DNA of 32,641 bases from a bacterium (GTDB taxonomy: Bacteria; Patescibacteriota; Minisyncoccia; Moranbacterales; UBA9337), in the NCBI GenBank assembly GCA_021159185.1, contig JAGGSH010000015.1:1-32641 (forward strand). Reading direction: 5' to 3'. Below the pieces are notes generated by a model. It was not told the DNA's origin. It did not search any database and saw nothing but the letters and a program-made list of their open reading frames with translations. Shown here piece by piece: positions 1 to 8,171 of this stretch (the first letter of the stretch is position 1; the number at the start of each line of letters is the position of its first letter). The translations under genes were made by a program, and so were the position numbers.

Positions 1-140
1 TTCAACTTTTAACTTTACAAACTTTCAACTTTCAACTTTACAAACTTTCAACTTTTAACTTTACAAACTTTCAACTTTCAACTTTACAAACTTTCAACTT
101 TCAACTTGATAACTTTCAACTTTCAACTTTACAAACTTTC
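1..140. repeat. Minisatellite array, ~23 bp unit TTTCAACTTTYAACTTTACAAAC, about 6 units with one TTGATAAC variant unit
   Basis: Direct reading: successive tttcaactttcaactttacaaac / tttcaacttttaactttacaaac units; array runs off the window start. Confidence 0.95.
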
Positions 141-147
141 TACTAAT

Positions 148-492
148 CTATAAAGTTTTAATAAAGCCGGATAAGAGTTTGGAAATTTCTAATGATAAAT
201 CGTGAAGTATTTTAAAATCATCTTTTGATATGTACCCTAATTCTAAAGCAAGATCTAACATTGAGCGAACTTCTCCGCAAGAACCCTTGGCAATAAAAAG
301 AAATTGCCTAAACTCCTTATTGCTCTGCCGCTCAAATCCTTCCGCTATATTATTCATTATTGACACGGAAGCTCTTTGAATTTGATCACGAAAACCGAAG
401 TCCCTGCTGTCTTTCAGTATTCTATAAATATCAACGGTCAATTCTTTTGACTTCTGCCAGGCAATAATATCTTCAAATCTTTCAATCCTCAT
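148..492 (-). CDS. Four helix bundle protein (23S rRNA intervening-sequence / S23-like family)
   Basis: 114 aa; family-typical RFEDIIAWQKSKELTVDIYRI...FGFRDQIQRASVSIMNNIAEGFERQSNKEFRQFLFIAKGSCGEVRSMLDLA. Confidence 0.9.
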   Translation of the reverse strand: MRIERFEDIIAWQKSKELTVDIYRILKDSRDFGFRDQIQRASVSIMNNIAEGFERQSNKEFRQFLFIAKGSCGEVRSMLDLALELGYISKDDFKILHDLSLEISKLLSGFIKTL

Positions 493-684
493 AAACTTGA
501 TAACTTTCCACTTTTTACTTGATAACTTTCAACTTGATAACTTTCAACTTGATAACTTTCAACTTGATAACTTTCAACTTGATAACTTTCAACTTGATAA
601 CTTTCAACTTGATAACTTTCAACTTGATAACTTTCAACTTTCAACTTGATAACTTTCAACTTTCAACTTTCAACTTTCAACTCT
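493..684. repeat. Minisatellite array: 15 bp unit GATAACTTTCAACTT (8 consecutive perfect copies at 521-640) plus flanking degenerate units
   Basis: Direct reading; unit is also present once in the left array (~92-115). Confidence 0.95.
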
Positions 685-1936
685 TAGCCAGCGCCGCCAG
701 ATAGCCGATTGCGAAAGAAATAGTAACGCCGACGACTACTTCGCGAATAGTGGCGTGAAAAAAACAAATGCTTAATGCCATCAACATTGCTACCCCTAAC
801 AAAATGTAAGAGATTTTAAAATCATGCCGGGCGTAAGCAAAATTGGATTCCAGCGTCAGAAGAGAAAGCGCCAGCGCCATAACGGCGAAAAGCCAAAGAT
901 CGCTATGGAATACGGCATATTTGGCGCCGAACAGCAAGCTAATCACGAAAGTGGGAAACAAGAAATAAAGCCCGGCTGCCGAAAAGCTGATAAGAAAAAT
1001 CAATCCGTAAGCGCTAAATAATATTTTTCGGCTGACACTTTTTCTTCCTTGTCCGTTAGCGCAAGCGTTAGGCAGAATTACGCCGACAACGGCCAGATTA
1101 AGCCACAGAATAATTTTCCCCAAAACGCTTAAGGCGCCGTAATAACCAGTCAACTCCGATGAGGTTAAATTCTTGACCAGAATTATATCAATATTGCTGA
1201 TTAAAATCAAAGCTAAGGAAAAAATGAAAATGGGAACGACGCTCTTTCTGATATTCATCCGCGAAAAATATTTGCTCTGCCAATCGCTTTCCGCTGCTTT
1301 TTCTTTTCGGATCGTAAAATATTTCTTTTTGCTGAAAGCTTTAGCTAAAATCCAACCGGCTATTCCCATAATTAAAAAAGCGATAACAACGGCTGAAGCG
1401 GTGGGAAAAAAGAGGACTATTAAAAAGCCGGCTGCCAACTTCACCAAAGCTCCGAGAATGCCTATTAAGCTTACCTTTCCAAACTCCTCCCAGCCGGTTA
1501 GCATTCCCCGATAGACAGTCGCCACAGTGGAAAAAACAGCAGCTATCCCAATGATAATTAATCCGAAATAATTTTCCGTATGAAGGAATTTGCCGATTAG
1601 GGGAACGCATAGTAAAAATAACAGGAACAGAAAAGTATTTAGGCGAATAATTTTTGAATTCAATAATTTAATGAATTCCTTATTGGAGCGGTAATCTTTG
1701 AATTTGGCAAATACGGAAGAATACTTAATGACAAAATAAGAAAGAGCGGCAGGAAAAACTCCTAATATGGCGGAAACGGAAACCAAACTTTGCAGTTCTC
1801 CATACTGGCCCACGGAAAGTTTTCTGGAAATAATAAAGTGAAAAAGGTAACCCAAAAAACCGCCGATAACGGAACCGGACATATAAATGAAACTGTTTTT
1901 AAAAAATTTATCTTTGAGAAGTTTGGAGAAAAACAT
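677..1936 (-). CDS. Polysaccharide/oligosaccharide flippase-like multi-TM membrane protein (MATE/Wzx superfamily)
   Basis: 419 aa, many TM segments; N-terminal FFKNSFIYMSGSVIGGFLGYLFHFIISRKLSVGQYGELQSLVSVSAI is typical of polysaccharide biosynthesis flippases. Confidence 0.8.
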   Translation of the reverse strand: MFFSKLLKDKFFKNSFIYMSGSVIGGFLGYLFHFIISRKLSVGQYGELQSLVSVSAILGVFPAALSYFVIKYSSVFAKFKDYRSNKEFIKLLNSKIIRLNTFLFLLFLLCVPLIGKFLHTENYFGLIIIGIAAVFSTVATVYRGMLTGWEEFGKVSLIGILGALVKLAAGFLIVLFFPTASAVVIAFLIMGIAGWILAKAFSKKKYFTIRKEKAAESDWQSKYFSRMNIRKSVVPIFIFSLALILISNIDIILVKNLTSSELTGYYGALSVLGKIILWLNLAVVGVILPNACANGQGRKSVSRKILFSAYGLIFLISFSAAGLYFLFPTFVISLLFGAKYAVFHSDLWLFAVMALALSLLTLESNFAYARHDFKISYILLGVAMLMALSICFFHATIREVVVGVTISFAIGYLAALAKS

Positions 1937-2051
1937 TTTTTGGCTTTTAACTTTATAACTCTTTCCGCTAAAGACGAACCGACCAATTAATAACTTCCAA
2001 CTTTATTATACCTTTAAACGCTTCTTTGCCAAACAGCGACATAGCAAACAC

Positions 2052-2080
2052 AAAAGCAGAGCTTTGCGCCCTGCTTTTTT
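2052..2080. terminator. Possible bidirectional intrinsic terminator AAAAGCAG-N11-CTGCTTTT
   Basis: 8 bp inverted repeat followed by T-run on plus strand. Confidence 0.5.
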
Positions 2081-2139
2081 TAAAATCACTCCGCCAAAGG
2101 CGGATTGATGTTCGCGGCTAAATCATAGGTTTAGATGTA

Positions 2140-2412
2140 AGAAACCCTAGCGTTATTTACATTTTCTCTTTTATGCCATTCCGTCCCGCTTAGCGGGAGG
2201 AGAGAAACGGAGAAATTTATCCGGAATCCAGCCTGCCTGCCAACGAGGCAGGGATGAGAAATCGCGGATGTAATGAAATAAACAGCCAACTTAAACACTC
2301 TTGCAATCTGACTCTGGATTCCAGACATTTTTTCTTCCACTGCGTTACAGAAAAAATTCTGGAATGACAAATGAAAATAATTAACAAAAAATGCAAACAA
2401 CGCTGTGAAATC
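2140..2412. repeat. ~270 bp dispersed repeat, copy 1 (second copy at ~6515-6787)
   Basis: Shared blocks: ctagcgttRtttacattttct, cggagaaatttatccggaatc, cttgcaatctgactctggattccagacattttttcttccactgc, gttacagaaaaaattctggaatgaca, gaaaataattaacaaaaaatgcaaacaacgctgtgaaatct. Confidence 0.93.
2231..2252. repeat. Short palindromic unit GCCTGCCTGCCAACGAGGCAGG inside repeat copy 1
   Basis: Absent from the corresponding position in repeat copy 2. Confidence 0.85.
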
Positions 2413-2419
2413 TTACAGA

Positions 2420-2596
2420 TTAGTTCAGCATTTTAACTATATCTTGATATATCCTATCTCTATAAAAACTTTCGTCCAACCAATTTGAATATTTTAACCG
2501 ATAAAAATTCTAACCTGCTGCTTCCAAAATTTTTTGCCTTTCATAATCACTCTCTACATATATATTATGAGCGAATATTGTAAACGGAATGAAACG
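2420..2596 (-). pseudogene. Relic of a restriction-endonuclease-like C-terminal domain (DUF559/Vsr-like, as found at the C-terminus of some large helicases)
   Basis: Reading frame RFIPFTIFAHNIYVESDYERQKILEAAG*NFYRLKYSNWLDESFYRDRIYQDIVKMLN* with one in-frame TAG; pattern ERxxxLExxG-x-xfyRl....W resembles the end of REase-like domains. Confidence 0.5.
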
Positions 2597-4003
2597 CTAT
2601 TTGGCCAACTTTTTCGCTGCTTTCAACTCTTTTGCCACCCTCCAAACATCTCCGGCGCCCATGGAAATTACCACGTCATTGTTGTTTATTTTGCTTTCTA
2701 AAAATTTCACCGCTTCCCCAATGGAAGAAATATATTTAACCCTTCCCGGATCATACCTATTCGCTAAATCCGCTAATTTTTTGGAATGCGCGATTCCGGA
2801 ATTTTCCCTAACGCTTCCGTAAATGTCTAGGATAATAGTTTCACTGCTTCCGCTGAAACTTTGGGCGAATTCCGAAAATAGCGCTTCCGTGCGCGAATAA
2901 GAATGGGGCTGGAAAACGGTTATGATATTCTTGCGCGGATACAGCTCTTTAACCGCTTTAAGCGTTGCTTTTATTTCATTCGGGTGGTGAGCGTAATCAT
3001 CAATTAAAATCGCTCCGCCCCTTTTTCCGATATATTCAAAACGGCGAGCTGTCCCTTGGAAGTTTTTTATGGCCGCTTTGATTTTTTCCAGATTGGCTCC
3101 TAGCTTGCAAGCCGCCGCGACCGCCGCGACCGCGTTTAAAATATTGTGTTTCCCAAAAAGCCCGATTTCAAATTTCCCTAAAGATTTATTCCCGCGATAA
3201 ATTTCAAAAGCCTGCAATTTCCGTTTTGCGCTCCGATTTACAATTCTTGGTTCGCAGATTTTAATTTTATAAACGCTATTTTCACTGAACCCGTAGCTTA
3301 TTTTTTCGCATTTAGCGCCGCTAGCCGCCTCAATAACATTCCTCTCGTCGCCGCAAAAAACCAAAAAGCCATGGCGGGGAATTTTAGCCGTAAAATTTCT
3401 AAAAGCGTCTTTATAATCCTGAAAATTCGGAAAAAAATCGGGGTGATCCCAGTCAACGCTAGTTAACACGACTGCCCAAGGATTATAATACTGGAACTTG
3501 TTTTGGTATTCATCCGCTTCAATTATAAAATAATTCCCGCCGCCTGCCAGAGTGTTAGTTTTCCATTGGATAACTTCGCTTCCCACAACAGCTGTCGGAT
3601 TAGCTTCGGATTCTTTTAAAATCTGGGCCAGCATAGCCGTAGTGGTAGTTTTGCCATGAGTTCCGCAAACCGCCACTCCGAATTTTTGATTAAATAATTC
3701 GCCCAAAGCTTCAGGATAAGAATACAATTTCAGCTTTTTTTCTTTGGCCTCAATAATTTCAGGGTTGTCATTCTTAATTGAAGTGGAATAAACCACCCAG
3801 TCCATATTTTTCGGCAGGTTTTCTTTAGCGTAAGAAGGAAAAACTTTAATTTTTTTTCGCTTTAAAACATCGCCGTAAAAATGGTCTCCATTATCCGAAC
3901 CTAGCACTTTATGCCCTAACCCGGCGTACACCTGCGCTAAAGCGGAAGTGCCCGCTCCTTCAATTCCTATGATATAAATTTTTTCGGCTTTAGATTTGAA
4001 CAT
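2597..4003 (-). CDS. murC: UDP-N-acetylmuramate--L-alanine ligase
   Basis: GIEGAGTSALAQVYAGLGHKVLGSD, GTHGKTTTTAML, DDYAHHPNEIKATL, FQPHSYSRTEAL; start placed at MFKSKAEKIYIIG because the upstream ORF extension runs through a REP-like repeat. Confidence 0.95.
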   Translation of the reverse strand: MFKSKAEKIYIIGIEGAGTSALAQVYAGLGHKVLGSDNGDHFYGDVLKRKKIKVFPSYAKENLPKNMDWVVYSTSIKNDNPEIIEAKEKKLKLYSYPEALGELFNQKFGVAVCGTHGKTTTTAMLAQILKESEANPTAVVGSEVIQWKTNTLAGGGNYFIIEADEYQNKFQYYNPWAVVLTSVDWDHPDFFPNFQDYKDAFRNFTAKIPRHGFLVFCGDERNVIEAASGAKCEKISYGFSENSVYKIKICEPRIVNRSAKRKLQAFEIYRGNKSLGKFEIGLFGKHNILNAVAAVAAACKLGANLEKIKAAIKNFQGTARRFEYIGKRGGAILIDDYAHHPNEIKATLKAVKELYPRKNIITVFQPHSYSRTEALFSEFAQSFSGSSETIILDIYGSVRENSGIAHSKKLADLANRYDPGRVKYISSIGEAVKFLESKINNNDVVISMGAGDVWRVAKELKAAKKLAK

Positions 4004-4046
4004 AAGTGCAGAGATAATAATATTATTTGATTTCTCAGTATGTATC

Positions 4047-4122
4047 ATCCCGGAAAATTTTGAAGCAATGGCAAAAAAATTTGTCGGGAATCTAGATTCC
4101 CGCTTTCGCGGGAATGACATTA
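4047..4122. repeat. REP-like palindromic elements (TCATCCCGGAAAATTT...GTCGGGAATCTAG + ATTCCCGCTTTCGCGGGAATGACAT)
   Basis: Inverted repeat arms and the TTCCCGC-TTTC-GCGGGAA hairpin; same family at ~9240-9345 and ~10021-10225. Confidence 0.85.
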
Positions 4123-4172
4123 CAGTAAATTGCAGGGAACAGAACGCTAAAAAAATAAAAAATATTTTATTT

Positions 4173-5282
4173 TTACTTTCCCGCCAATTCAATCAACCCT
4201 TCCGCTATTTTGTCCGCCGCTTCGGGATGATAAAAAGCGCTGATTTTTTGCGACATATCCTTTCGCAAATTTTCATCTTTTAAGATTTTTTCTATTTTTT
4301 CCAATAACATATTTTTTCCCAGATTACTCTCTTCTAAAACCAGAGCGCCTCCGATTCTGGCTATTTCATAGGCGTTCATTTGCTGATGATTATTGGCTGC
4401 TGTCGGCAAAGGAATCAGAATGGACGGTTTTTCTACTGCAGCTATATTAGCAATAGAGTTAGCGCCGGCGCGGCTTATTACTAAATCGGCAATAGATAAA
4501 GCATTTTTTAGTTCCCCAATTTGCATAAATGAAACCGGATGATACCCCCGCCGCCCGGCTTTAATCCCCGCTTCAGCCGCCAAACGCTTTGTTTCCTCAA
4601 AAGTTTTTTCACCTGTTTGATGAATTAGTTGAGCTTGGCGCAATAGCTCGGGAAGAATTTTTACCATAGCCCGGTTAATGCAGCGAGCGCCTTGACTTCC
4701 TCCCATTATTAATATGGTCGGTTTGGATTCAAGAAGATTAAAATGCTTTCGCGCGGCCTCAGAATTTCCTTGAGTAATTTCTTCCCTGACAGGATTGCCG
4801 GTAATCACAACTTTTGATTTCAAAAAATATTCTTGGGCGGAAGGATATGATATGGCAATCCAATTGGAAAATTTTCCCAGAATTTTATTGGCTATTCCCG
4901 GTATTGCGTCAGACTCGTGGCTTAGGACCGGAATGCGATATATCCAAGCTGCTAAAACTACGGGAACCGCGGCATAACCTCCCTTGGAAAAAACGACATC
5001 GGGCATAAATATAAGCAACGCCCAAAGAGATTGAATGAAACCAATAGGAATTTTAAGCGCATCGGTAAAATTAAGCGGAGAAAAATAACGGCGCATTTTA
5101 CCGCTAATTATGCGCTTGGTTTTTATATTTTCCCGCTTCATAATTTCTTTTTCCATTTTTTGAGAAGGCCCTAAATAAAGAAATTCTATATTATTTCCTC
5201 TTTTTTCTTTTAATTTCGCGGCTACGGTTGCCAAGGGAAAAATGTGTCCCCCTGTTCCGCCGCCAGTTAAAACTATACGCAT
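4173..5282 (-). CDS. murG: UDP-N-acetylglucosamine--N-acetylmuramyl-(pentapeptide) pyrophosphoryl-undecaprenol N-acetylglucosamine transferase
   Basis: MRIVLTGGGTGGHIFPLATVAAKL, GGSQGARCINRAM, SRAGANSIANIAAVEKPSILIPLPTAANNHQQMNA. Confidence 0.96.
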   Translation of the reverse strand: MRIVLTGGGTGGHIFPLATVAAKLKEKRGNNIEFLYLGPSQKMEKEIMKRENIKTKRIISGKMRRYFSPLNFTDALKIPIGFIQSLWALLIFMPDVVFSKGGYAAVPVVLAAWIYRIPVLSHESDAIPGIANKILGKFSNWIAISYPSAQEYFLKSKVVITGNPVREEITQGNSEAARKHFNLLESKPTILIMGGSQGARCINRAMVKILPELLRQAQLIHQTGEKTFEETKRLAAEAGIKAGRRGYHPVSFMQIGELKNALSIADLVISRAGANSIANIAAVEKPSILIPLPTAANNHQQMNAYEIARIGGALVLEESNLGKNMLLEKIEKILKDENLRKDMSQKISAFYHPEAADKIAEGLIELAGK

Positions 5283-5307
5283 AATTTTAATCAGCAACTA
5301 GTAATCA

Positions 5308-5324
5308 GCCTGCCGGCAGGCAGG
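5308..5324. repeat. Short palindromic unit GCCTGCCGGCAGGCAGG inside an aactagtaa/taactagcaact stutter
   Basis: Direct reading. Confidence 0.8.
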
Positions 5325-5384
5325 TAACTAGCAACTGGGGTTATGATTTAATTATTTTTTATGTTATAAATTGTGGGTTGTGGG

Positions 5385-6494
5385 TTAATTATGGGCTTGT
5401 TTAGATATATTAAGCAGTATTCCCATTCCCGCCAGTAAAAAAATTAGCGATGTTCCGCCATAGCTTATAAAAGGCAAGGGAATGCCAGTGAGCGGTATAA
5501 TAGATGTAATAGCAGCGATATTAATAAAAGCCTGAAAAACAATCCATGAAGTAATTCCTGTTGCCGTCAATTTTCCAAAATCATCGGGAGAATTTTTAGC
5601 TATTCTGAATCCGCGAAAGGCCAGAACAATAAATAATAATATTAGTATTCCCGCGCCTATCATTCCCAGCTCTTCTCCGATTATAGCAAAAATTGAATCG
5701 CCTACCGGCTCGGGCAGATAATTAAATTTCTGCCGGCTGTGTCCCAGTCCAATTCCAAAAATTCCTCCTGACCCGATGGCTAAAAGCGCTTGATTAATCT
5801 GATAGCCGATGCCGCGCGGATCCAATTCGGGATTTAAAAAAACTAAAAATCTGTTCATTCTGTAAGGAGCCAGTTTTATAAGCGCTCCCAACCCGGCTAT
5901 AGCCGCTAGAATCAAAGCCAGTATATGAGAAATTTTCGCTCCGGAAACAAAATAAATAATACCTGATACTAAAACAATCAGTCCCAGCGTTCCCGTGTCA
6001 GGCTGTTTTAAAATCAGAAATCCCAGAATTCCTAGAATTCCCAGAAAGGGAGTTAGTCCTTCAAAAAAATCCCCGATTCTTCTTTTTCCCCGGCTTTCCA
6101 ACCATGCGGCTAAATATATAATAGTCGCAATTTTAGCCATTTCGGAAGGCTGGAAAGAAAGATGCCCCAGTTGAATCCAGCGGCTGGCGCCATATATCTT
6201 AGTTCCAATGCCCGGAATAAAAACCAAGACTAAAAATACGAGAGAAATTAAGAATAAAGGCGCTGCTATCCTTCTCCAGTAATGATAATCTATTTTTTGA
6301 AAAAAATACAGCGTTGCCAGTCCGGGAATAAATCCAAAAAACAGCTGATGTTTGAAAAAATAATAATTGTCGCCAAAACGCGTTTCTGAATAAATAACGC
6401 CCGCGCTGGCAATCATCATTAATCCAAAAACCATTAGGGATAAAATAGTAAAAAGTAAAGTCTTGTCTAATTTTTTATTTTTGTCGGAACGCAT
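5385..6494 (-). CDS. ftsW: FtsW/RodA/SpoVE family lipid II polymerase (probable FtsW)
   Basis: Multi-TM; RWIQLGHLSFQPSEMAKIATIIYLAAWL, QPDTGTLGLIVLVSGIIYFVSG, LTGIPLPFISYGGTSLIFLLAGMGILLNIS; start placed at MRSDKNKKLDK because the upstream extension is the dispersed repeat. Confidence 0.93.
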   Translation of the reverse strand: MRSDKNKKLDKTLLFTILSLMVFGLMMIASAGVIYSETRFGDNYYFFKHQLFFGFIPGLATLYFFQKIDYHYWRRIAAPLFLISLVFLVLVFIPGIGTKIYGASRWIQLGHLSFQPSEMAKIATIIYLAAWLESRGKRRIGDFFEGLTPFLGILGILGFLILKQPDTGTLGLIVLVSGIIYFVSGAKISHILALILAAIAGLGALIKLAPYRMNRFLVFLNPELDPRGIGYQINQALLAIGSGGIFGIGLGHSRQKFNYLPEPVGDSIFAIIGEELGMIGAGILILLFIVLAFRGFRIAKNSPDDFGKLTATGITSWIVFQAFINIAAITSIIPLTGIPLPFISYGGTSLIFLLAGMGILLNISKQAHN

Positions 6495-6514
6495 AAATAG
6501 AATTTGTATTATGC

Positions 6515-6787
6515 AAGAATCACTAGCGTTGTTTACATTTTCTTTCTCTGTCATTCCGGAAAATTTCGGAGCAGCAACGGAGAAATTTATCCGGAATCTA
6601 GGACGAGAAATCGCAAATGCAATAAAATAAACAGTTAATTTAAAGGCTCTTGCAATCTGACTCTGGATTCCAGACATTTTTTCTTCCACTGCCTGCCTGC
6701 CGGCGAGGCAGGCGTTACAGAAAAAATTCTGGAATGACAAGTGAAAATAATTAACAAAAAATGCAAACAACGCTGTGAAATCTAACA
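6515..6787. repeat. ~270 bp dispersed repeat, copy 2
   Basis: See copy 1 at 2140-2412. Confidence 0.93.
6691..6713. repeat. Short palindromic unit GCCTGCCTGCCGGCGAGGCAGGC inside repeat copy 2
   Basis: Copy 1 reads ccactgcgttacag where copy 2 reads ccactgc[ctgcctgccggcgaggcaggc]gttacag. Confidence 0.9.
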
Positions 6788-6835
6788 AATTATGTATTAT
6801 AAATATTTTTTATCCTCCATCTTCCATGCTACATA

Positions 6836-7588
6836 CTACTTGCCCCTGTTTTCCTTTCTCCATTTTTCTATTTCCTTATGGTTTCCGCTTAGTAAAACTT
6901 TGGGAGCTTTCCAGCCTCTGAAATTTTCCGGCTTAGTATATTGGGGATACTCGCGTAAGATGTTCAAATTGTTCAATCGCTTCGCTTGTTTAAGCTGTTC
7001 CAAATAATCATTCTTATAATTTTCAACACTTTGAACATCTTGAACATTTTCAACGCTTTTAAAGCTTTCTTCTTTCAACGATCTCGGATTGCCTAAAACA
7101 CCCGGCAATAACCTCGTAATGGAATCAACCAAAATCATCGCCGGTATTTCCCCTCCGGTTAAAACATAATCGCCGATGGAAATTTCTTCATCCGCGATAT
7201 GTTCAGCCACGCGTTCGTCCACCCCTTCATAGCGTCCGCAAATCAAAATTAAATTGTCATATTTAGACAATCTCTCCGCGTCAGATTGAGCATATCTTTT
7301 ACCTTTGGCGGAAAACAAAATGACTCTAGATGTTTTATTATTTTTAACATCTTTAATGCTTTTAACAAACTTAACGGCTTTATAAATTGGTTCTACTTTT
7401 AATACCATTCCCGCCCCTCCGCCGTAAGGAGTGTCATCTACAGTTTTATATTTGTCTTCAGTCCAATCTCTTAAATTATGGGCATTGATTCTTATTTTTT
7501 TCTCATCCTGCGCTCGCTTTATAATTGATTCGGAAAAATAGCTTTCAAATATTTTAGGAAAAATTGTTATGATATTAAAATTTGTCAT
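6836..7588 (-). CDS. trmD: tRNA (guanine-N1-)-methyltransferase
   Basis: [91 protein letters not shown]; start corrected to 7588. Confidence 0.96.
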   Translation of the reverse strand: MTNFNIITIFPKIFESYFSESIIKRAQDEKKIRINAHNLRDWTEDKYKTVDDTPYGGGAGMVLKVEPIYKAVKFVKSIKDVKNNKTSRVILFSAKGKRYAQSDAERLSKYDNLILICGRYEGVDERVAEHIADEEISIGDYVLTGGEIPAMILVDSITRLLPGVLGNPRSLKEESFKSVENVQDVQSVENYKNDYLEQLKQAKRLNNLNILREYPQYTKPENFRGWKAPKVLLSGNHKEIEKWRKENRGK

Positions 7589-7618
7589 AATGATATAATA
7601 ACATTTCCTAAGAAAACA

Positions 7619-7651
7619 AAAAAGCCACCCTATTAAGCAGAATGGCTTTTT
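7619..7651. terminator. Hairpin AAAAAGCCA-N15-TGGCTTTTT, possible terminator upstream of trmD
   Basis: 9 bp inverted repeat with flanking A/T runs. Confidence 0.55.
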
Positions 7652-7706
7652 TGCTGAATGCCTTCGCAAAACTATAAAATCGCGAAAAGCCAATCAAATA
7701 AAAAAT

Positions 7707-8024
7707 TTATATTTTATTGATGTCGTCCACTACTTCGTCAATGCTCTTTTTTTCTTCTTTCCTCTCGGAACCTTCCGGCTCGTTGATTTTCAGGTTAACG
7801 CGAGCATTGTTCTTGGCTCCAATCACTCTCAAGAGAGTTCTAAGAGCTTTGGCAGTTGCGCCTTCTCGTCCGATGACCATTCCCATATCGTTGGCATTTA
7901 CATCCAAACTAATAAGAACGCCCATTTCGTCAATTTTTCTTTCTACTTTGACATCATCAGGATTATCTACGAGCATTTTTACGACTTGCTCAATAAAATC
8001 CTTGTCTCTTGTTTCTTCGGCCAT
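7707..8024 (-). CDS. khpA: KH-domain RNA-binding protein (KhpA/YlqC-like)
   Basis: 105 aa, DMGMVIGREGATAKALRTLLRVIG = KH GxxG motif; adjacent to trmD. Confidence 0.85.
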   Translation of the reverse strand: MAEETRDKDFIEQVVKMLVDNPDDVKVERKIDEMGVLISLDVNANDMGMVIGREGATAKALRTLLRVIGAKNNARVNLKINEPEGSERKEEKKSIDEVVDDINKI

Positions 8025-8171
8025 ATTGATTAAACTTGAATTACTGATTAAACGGGAGATAGATTTTACAGAGAGTTTCGACCAGTTCTCTTATTTTTCA
8101 TTCTATCTCTTGCGCTAATTATAATCTATTTTAAAAAATCCGTCAATGCCGATTTCCAAAAACCGTTAAAC

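Noticed and set aside
1-684. CRISPR array
   Set aside because: Repeats are contiguous short tandem units with no unique spacers and no cas genes nearby.
519-704. ORF encoding (MITFNL)n repeats
   Set aside because: Pure translation of the 15-bp minisatellite, whose length is a multiple of three so it stays open; no start context or family support.
2131-2400. 89-aa minus ORF
   Set aside because: Entirely inside dispersed repeat copy 1; the same sequence also appears as a false N-terminus of ftsW in copy 2.
2420-2596. Stop-codon reassignment (TAG read as sense) to explain the nuclease-like frame
   Set aside because: TAG and TGA are used as normal stops by intact genes here (murC ends in TAG, flippase in TGA) and the frame lacks a start; decay is simpler.
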